A stretch of 9,038 nucleotides of DNA from JACDET01 sp038253825 (GTDB lineage: Bacteria; Patescibacteriota; Microgenomatia; Levybacterales; UBA12049). The first letter of the stretch is position 1. Every line of letters begins with the position of its first letter. The notes beneath the pieces are model-generated. The model did no database searches. It was not told the origin of the DNA and saw only the letters and a list, made by a program, of their open reading frames with translations. Shown here one piece after another: positions 6,128 to 9,038 of the stretch. The translations under genes and the position numbers were made by a program. The stretch covers positions 1 through 9,038 of the forward strand of contig JBBSGT010000045.1 of NCBI GenBank assembly GCA_038253825.1, read 5' to 3'.

Positions 6128-7078
6128 ATGAATATAGAGAAAACAATAAAAAAAATTGGTATTATTTTGATGACATATGGGACACCATCTACCCTTGATG
6201 AAGTTCCTAAGTATTTAAAAAATGTGTATGGAGGTAAAGATGCAGATAAAGAAAATATTGACGAGTTCAAAAGACGTTACGAACTGATCGGCATGTCTCC
6301 TATTATCGAAATCACCCAAAACCAAGCAGCTGCATTAGAAAAAGAACTGAATAGACAATATAAAGATACTTTATCGTTTAAGGTAGCAGCCGGCATGCGT
6401 TTTTCTCAGCCTTTTATTCAAGAAGTTGTAACAGAACTGGCACAAGATGTGACACATATCGTCGGTATTATTATGTCTCCACAATATTCTCCTATTATTA
6501 TGAGCGGGTATCTTAAAGAACTGAAAGAAGCAGTCAAGAAACAAAATAAAAAAGATTTAACCGTAACTATTGCAGAAGATTGGCATCTTCAGCCATTTTT
6601 TATCAAAGCAATGGCGCAGCGGGTGACCCAATCATTGCAGAAAATGCCAAAGGATGTCCAATCAACAATACCGGTGTTGTTTTCGGCACACAGCATGCCC
6701 AAGCGCGTCATCGATAAAGAACCACACTACATTGATGATTTGAAGGAAACCGCAGCAGCAATCGCAAAAGAAGCAGGACTTCCAAAAGACCGTTGGATGT
6801 TTTGTTATCAAAGTGCAGGTCATACACCAGAAGAATGGCTCAAACCAGACTTTGCGGATGTTATGCCTGAACTTGAAAAAAAACGACAGACGCATGTGTT
6901 GATTGCTCCTGTTCAATTCTTAGCGGATCATCTCGAAATTCTCTATGATGTCGGGATTGGTGCGCGCGAACAAGCAGAAGAGCATGGCATTACCTTTGCG
7001 CGAACTGAATCACTCAATGTTTCAACACTTTTTATTAAAGCATTAGCAGATGTCGTCAAAGAGCAGATAAATGAATAA
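6128..7078 (+). CDS. hemH: Ferrochelatase HemH (likely coproporphyrin ferrochelatase, CpfC)
   Basis: This enzyme inserts Fe2+ into the porphyrin. With hemQ next door, the expected substrate is coproporphyrin III rather than protoporphyrin IX (inference). The 316-aa length equals that of the short bacterial, membrane-extrinsic type; no transmembrane segment is seen. Key residues: Tyr17 in LMTYGTP, the RYELIGMSPI loop (50-59), GMRFSQP (89-95), FSAHSMP (185-191) with metal-binding His188, and QFLADHLEILYD (263-274) with Glu270. There is no C-terminal iron-sulfur cluster cysteine set. The ATG at 6128 follows the hemB stop by 5 nt, with a weak GAG over that stop. The 3' end overlaps the next gene by 8 nt. 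Confidence 0.96.
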   Translation: MNIEKTIKKIGIILMTYGTPSTLDEVPKYLKNVYGGKDADKENIDEFKRRYELIGMSPIIEITQNQAAALEKELNRQYKDTLSFKVAAGMRFSQPFIQEVVTELAQDVTHIVGIIMSPQYSPIIMSGYLKELKEAVKKQNKKDLTVTIAEDWHLQPFFIKAMAQRVTQSLQKMPKDVQSTIPVLFSAHSMPKRVIDKEPHYIDDLKETAAAIAKEAGLPKDRWMFCYQSAGHTPEEWLKPDFADVMPELEKKRQTHVLIAPVQFLADHLEILYDVGIGAREQAEEHGITFARTESLNVSTLFIKALADVVKEQINE

Positions 7079-7685
7079 AGTTAGTTTGATTATTATTTTT
7101 GTTTTTCTTGTAGGTGTTGGTTTCTATTACTTTTTCTCTCACAAAACTATTACTCCAAATTCATCGACTCTTAAGAAGTCCTCAGTTACAATAAGGCAAG
7201 AAAAGATAGGTACTATGAAAATTCTCAGTAAGGCATTTGCAAATAAACAATCAATCCCAAAACAGTATACCTGCGATGGCAAAGGAATCAATCCGGAAGT
7301 GCAGTTTGAGGCAGTTCCTGCCGAAGCGAAAAGTTTGGTCTTACTTATGGATGATCCTGATGTCCCCAAAAATCTCAAACCTGACGGTGTCTTTGATCAT
7401 TGGGTTGTTTACAATATCGATCCAACAGTCAAAGAAATTTCAGAAAATAGTAAACCTCCCGGAATTGAGGGATTAAATGGTACCGGTAAATTGGGTTTTA
7501 CTCCTCCCTGTCCTCCGGATCGCGAACATCGGTATTTTTTCAAATTGTACGCACTTTCTACAATGCTGGATTTGAATAATCCTGAAAGAGTAACCAAAGA
7601 TATGGTTCTTCAGAAAATGCAGAGACATATTATCGAGGAAGCTGAATTAGTCGGAGTTTATAACCGACTGCAAAACCAAAAGTAG
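7071..7685 (+). CDS. Membrane-anchored PEBP family protein (YbhB/YbcL-like)
   Basis: This encodes 204 aa. Residues 5-22 are a hydrophobic segment after Met-Asn-Lys with no lipobox Cys and no clear cleavage site, so it is probably an N-terminal anchor with the domain outside the cytoplasm. Residues 49-198 form a phosphatidylethanolamine-binding protein domain of the bacterial type: YTCDGKGINPE (66-76), LLMDDPDVP (91-99), FDHWVVYNI (108-116), GFTPPCPPDREHRYFF (142-157) and a C-terminal AELVGVY. The anion-binding pocket residues (DDPD, DHW, PPxPPDxxHRY) are intact. The biochemical role of bacterial PEBPs is poorly defined; they are often called Raf-kinase-inhibitor-like. It overlaps the end of hemH by 8 nt, so it is co-transcribed with hemB-hemH. 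An internal ATG at 7215 would yield only the soluble domain but lacks a Shine-Dalgarno. Confidence 0.88.
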   Translation: MNKVSLIIIFVFLVGVGFYYFFSHKTITPNSSTLKKSSVTIRQEKIGTMKILSKAFANKQSIPKQYTCDGKGINPEVQFEAVPAEAKSLVLLMDDPDVPKNLKPDGVFDHWVVYNIDPTVKEISENSKPPGIEGLNGTGKLGFTPPCPPDREHRYFFKLYALSTMLDLNNPERVTKDMVLQKMQRHIIEEAELVGVYNRLQNQK

Positions 7686-7686
7686 A

Positions 7687-8016
7687 CTAATCTTCTTCCC
7701 CTTTATATTCTTTTTCTATTCCGATTATATTATTATCCGTTTGGGGAAGTTTTTTGATAATTTCATCCAGCTTTTCTTGCATCGCCCTGTTGTCTGCTTC
7801 AACAGTACTTTCAATGATAAAAATCATCAGTAAAGTTACTGTCATTTCAAATATATGAAACCACTTATACCACGTTTGATTAAAATGAACAGTACCTCCT
7901 GCCATAAACCAACCAATAATAATAACCAGGATAAACAGAGAGGTATATGGATGACTGATTGAACGATATATTCGGTTAAGTTGTCTCAGTAAGTATTTGG
8001 GAGGATTGTTATTCAC
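7687..8016 (-). CDS. Low-affinity iron permease (Fet4-like) family small membrane protein
   Basis: This encodes 109 aa from a GTG at 8016; an in-frame TAA lies 6 nt before it, so no upstream start is possible. Two hydrophobic segments (about 25-40 and 52-70) are followed by a charged cytoplasmic tail. The pattern TWYKWFHIFEMTVTLLMIF, then IES...DNRAMQEKLDEII (69-87), and a final N-x-x-I-G-I-E matches the bacterial low-affinity iron permease family, where TWQ, VTFLMVFLIQ, D-x-x-A-x-Q-x-KLDE and LE are conserved. Here the usual GPxF segment is degenerate and QNxQ is replaced by ESTVEAD, so transport itself is uncertain. The name comes from fungal Fet4. It lies 45 nt downstream of the GIY-YIG gene on the same strand. 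Its stop is 1 nt from the convergent PEBP stop, leaving no room for a separate terminator. Confidence 0.65.
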   Translation of the reverse strand: MNNNPPKYLLRQLNRIYRSISHPYTSLFILVIIIGWFMAGGTVHFNQTWYKWFHIFEMTVTLLMIFIIESTVEADNRAMQEKLDEIIKKLPQTDNNIIGIEKEYKGEED

Positions 8017-8061
8017 AAGTTAATGATAAACGATGAGCTTAATATCTTTGTAAGAAAATGC

Positions 8062-8325
8062 TTAAAGAATAAAAGTTTGGGATATGGTGATAAGGTTATT
8101 TTTTTCATTTCGCGTGAGCTTTTTGAGTTGATTCTCTCTAACTCGCGCTTGATGAAGCGTTTCGTGTTTTTCAAAAAAGCGTAACGTGACCGGTCGCCTA
8201 CCCTTGGTATATTTTGCCCCACTTTTTTTCGTATTATGCTGAAGAATTCTCTTCTCGATATTATTTGTGCTGCCGATATAATAGGTTTTGTCGGCACATT
8301 CAACAATATAAACAAAAAAAGCCAT
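8062..8325 (-). CDS. Small GIY-YIG nuclease domain protein
   Basis: This 87-aa single-domain protein belongs to the UPF0213/YhbQ-type GIY-YIG group. It contains VYIVEC (5-10) for the GIY strand, YYIGSTNN (15-22) for YIG, Arg26 in IEKRILQHN, a basic KYTKGRRPV loop (38-46), and Glu64 in ARVRENQLKKL, the metal-binding glutamate of the family. The catalytic set looks complete, so nuclease activity is possible. The cellular role of these stand-alone proteins is not established, though DNA repair has been suggested for relatives. The ATG at 8325 (MAFF) is preferred over 8331 because homologues begin just before the VYI strand and a -10 box abuts 8331. It is divergent from greA with a 23-nt gap. Confidence 0.85.
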   Translation of the reverse strand: MAFFVYIVECADKTYYIGSTNNIEKRILQHNTKKSGAKYTKGRRPVTLRFFEKHETLHQARVRENQLKKLTRNEKNNLITISQTFIL

Positions 8326-8331
8326 ACACAT

Positions 8332-8337
8332 AGTATA
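8332..8337 (-). promoter_or_regulatory. -10 box of the GIY-YIG gene
   Basis: TATACT on the minus strand is followed by exactly 6 nt before the ATG at 8325, which places the predicted transcript start on that ATG. The mRNA would be leaderless; no Shine-Dalgarno is possible. The box shares bases 8336-8337 with the greA -10 on the other strand. No good -35 is seen. Confidence 0.5.
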
Positions 8338-8341
8338 TAAT
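8336..8341 (+). promoter_or_regulatory. -10 box of greA
   Basis: A perfect TATAAT is followed by 7 nt (AGAGAGC) before the greA ATG at 8349, so transcription would begin at or 1 nt before the start codon. AGAGAG could act as a weak Shine-Dalgarno only if a longer upstream transcript existed. No good -35 is seen. Confidence 0.5.
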
Positions 8342-8348
8342 AGAGAGC

Positions 8349-8801
8349 ATGGATAGCATACGATTTACCAAAAAAGGTTATGAAGACCTTAAAAAAGAGC
8401 TCGAAGAGCTGCGTGCCTCACGTCCGGCTGTGGTTGAAGATGTCTCAAAAGCGCGAGAGATGGGAGATCTGAAAGAAAACGGCTATTATCAAGCTTCAAA
8501 GGCAAAGTTACGCTCTATTGATGCAAGTATCATGCGAGTTTCCTACCATTTGAAAGTTGGTAAGATTATTGACGAGAACACGGGTGGTGGTGTCAGTATC
8601 GGTAACACGGTTACCTTTACCAATGGAGATCGAGAGCTAATCTATCAATTTGTTGGTGATCTTGAAGCAAATCCAAGTGAGAAAAAGTTATCACTTCTCT
8701 CCCCTATCGGCCGGGCAATTGAAGGGGGAAAAGTGGGAGATACGTTTGAGGTGAATTTACCAACTGGTAAAGTGAAATATACGATAAAGAAGATTTCTTA
8801 G
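8349..8801 (+). CDS. greA: Transcription elongation factor GreA/GreB family
   Basis: This factor binds the RNA polymerase secondary channel and stimulates cleavage of backtracked RNA. The 150-aa length is slightly shorter than typical GreA (about 158). Residues 1-75 form the N-terminal coiled-coil hairpin, with the acidic tip in AREMGDLKENGYYQASK (35-51) containing Asp40 and Glu43, which match the two catalytic acidic residues (Asp41/Glu44 of E. coli). Residues 77-150 form the FKBP-like C-terminal domain with SPIGRAIEGGKVGD (117-130) and a final KVKYTIKKIS. The usual NAEYHAAKE is NGYYQASKA here, a divergent but recognisable form. The start follows a -10 box by 7 nt. The family call is firm; greA rather than a paralogue is the best guess. 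Confidence 0.92.
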   Translation: MDSIRFTKKGYEDLKKELEELRASRPAVVEDVSKAREMGDLKENGYYQASKAKLRSIDASIMRVSYHLKVGKIIDENTGGGVSIGNTVTFTNGDRELIYQFVGDLEANPSEKKLSLLSPIGRAIEGGKVGDTFEVNLPTGKVKYTIKKIS

Positions 8802-9038
8802 AATTTTTACTTTAAGTAGTATCCTCTTCTTTTGATGTTTCATTCCAAATATTTCTTTACGCTCTGGCCTGTAATGCCGATTAATAGGAATTAAGTATTT
8901 TGCAATCTATATAATAGTCAACTCCCAAATAGTACGGTGTCAAAAAGCAAGTGTTATTTCAGTTTAGCTTTGATCTATATGATATTTTTTCCATAGTTAT
9001 CCCTTCACGATTCTATTCGTGCTTTTTCATTTCTCTCT
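8802..9038. other. Non-coding right end
   Basis: No ORF of credible length or ribosome binding site is found on either strand. TATAAT (plus, 8910-8915) and a consensus TTGACA -35 (minus, 8943-8938) both occur but neither has a well-spaced partner. A hairpin with a short T tract lies near the end and is listed separately. Confidence 0.45.
9006..9027 (+). terminator. Possible weak rho-independent terminator
   Basis: CACGA (9006-9010) pairs with TCGTG (9017-9021) across a 6-nt loop and is followed by C and five T. The stem is only 5 bp, and it lies about 205 nt after greA, so it may end greA read-through or a short transcript, or be chance. Confidence 0.3.

Noticed and set aside
8013..8315. 100-codon minus-strand ORF in another frame over the GIY-YIG gene
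   Set aside because: The GIY-YIG frame carries all family motifs; the alternative has none.
8785..8810. AAGAA-GAT-TTCTT hairpin followed by T-rich sequence at the greA stop as a terminator
   Set aside because: The stem is five A-T-rich pairs with little stability, overlaps the stop codon, and the T run is not adjacent.
1..9038. CRISPR array, insertion sequence, prophage or integron
   Set aside because: No regularly spaced repeats, transposase or integrase motifs, or terminal inverted repeats were seen.

Overview
The window is about 60% A+T and reads as one compact bacterial contig. Genes are short and packed, TGA is used as a stop (for example at the end of hemQ), and the tRNA does not encode its CCA end. 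Its core is a set of heme-biosynthesis genes. The gene set, compactness and start-site architecture would fit a Candidate Phyla Radiation/Patescibacteria lineage, but no phylogenetic marker here proves it, so that is an inference of moderate to low confidence.

Layout. Positions 102-1161 (minus) hold two overlapping genes: a transglutaminase-like protein with a Cys/His/Asp triad, then a protein resembling the N-terminal half of cytidylate kinase that stops before the CMP-binding RDxG loop. Next comes a gene-poor stretch (1162-1562) and a tRNA-Gly(GCC) on the minus strand with its own promoter. Positions 1684-5041 (minus) form a tight operon hemC-hemD-hemQ-hemE. Positions 5136-7685 (plus) form the divergent operon hemB-hemH followed by a membrane-anchored PEBP (YbhB/YbcL-type) gene. 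A small Fet4-like low-affinity iron permease homologue and a GIY-YIG protein lie on the minus strand (7687-8325). A greA-type transcript-cleavage factor follows on the plus strand (8349-8801), and the last 237 bases show no convincing gene.

How the genes fit together. HemB makes porphobilinogen from 5-aminolevulinate (ALA), HemC makes hydroxymethylbilane, HemD closes it to uroporphyrinogen III, and HemE decarboxylates that to coproporphyrinogen III. The pairing of HemQ (coproheme decarboxylase, ChdC) with a ferrochelatase (HemH/CpfC) points to the coproporphyrin-dependent branch, where iron is inserted into coproporphyrin III before the last decarboxylations. Two parts of the pathway are absent from the window: ALA formation (HemA/HemL or an ALA synthase) and coproporphyrinogen oxidase (CgoX/HemY). 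They may lie elsewhere, or ALA may be imported. The iron permease homologue nearby could relate to iron supply, but it is not in the heme operons.

The two divergent gene pairs (hemC/hemB and GIY-YIG/greA) each have interlocked, opposite-strand -10 boxes, and several genes have a -10 box only 6-11 nt from the start codon, suggesting leaderless or nearly leaderless mRNAs. The most unusual single items are the half-length cytidylate-kinase-like gene, the C at T-loop position 55 of the tRNA, and these promoters. I see no clearly novel multi-gene system, no CRISPR array, no insertion sequence and no prophage.
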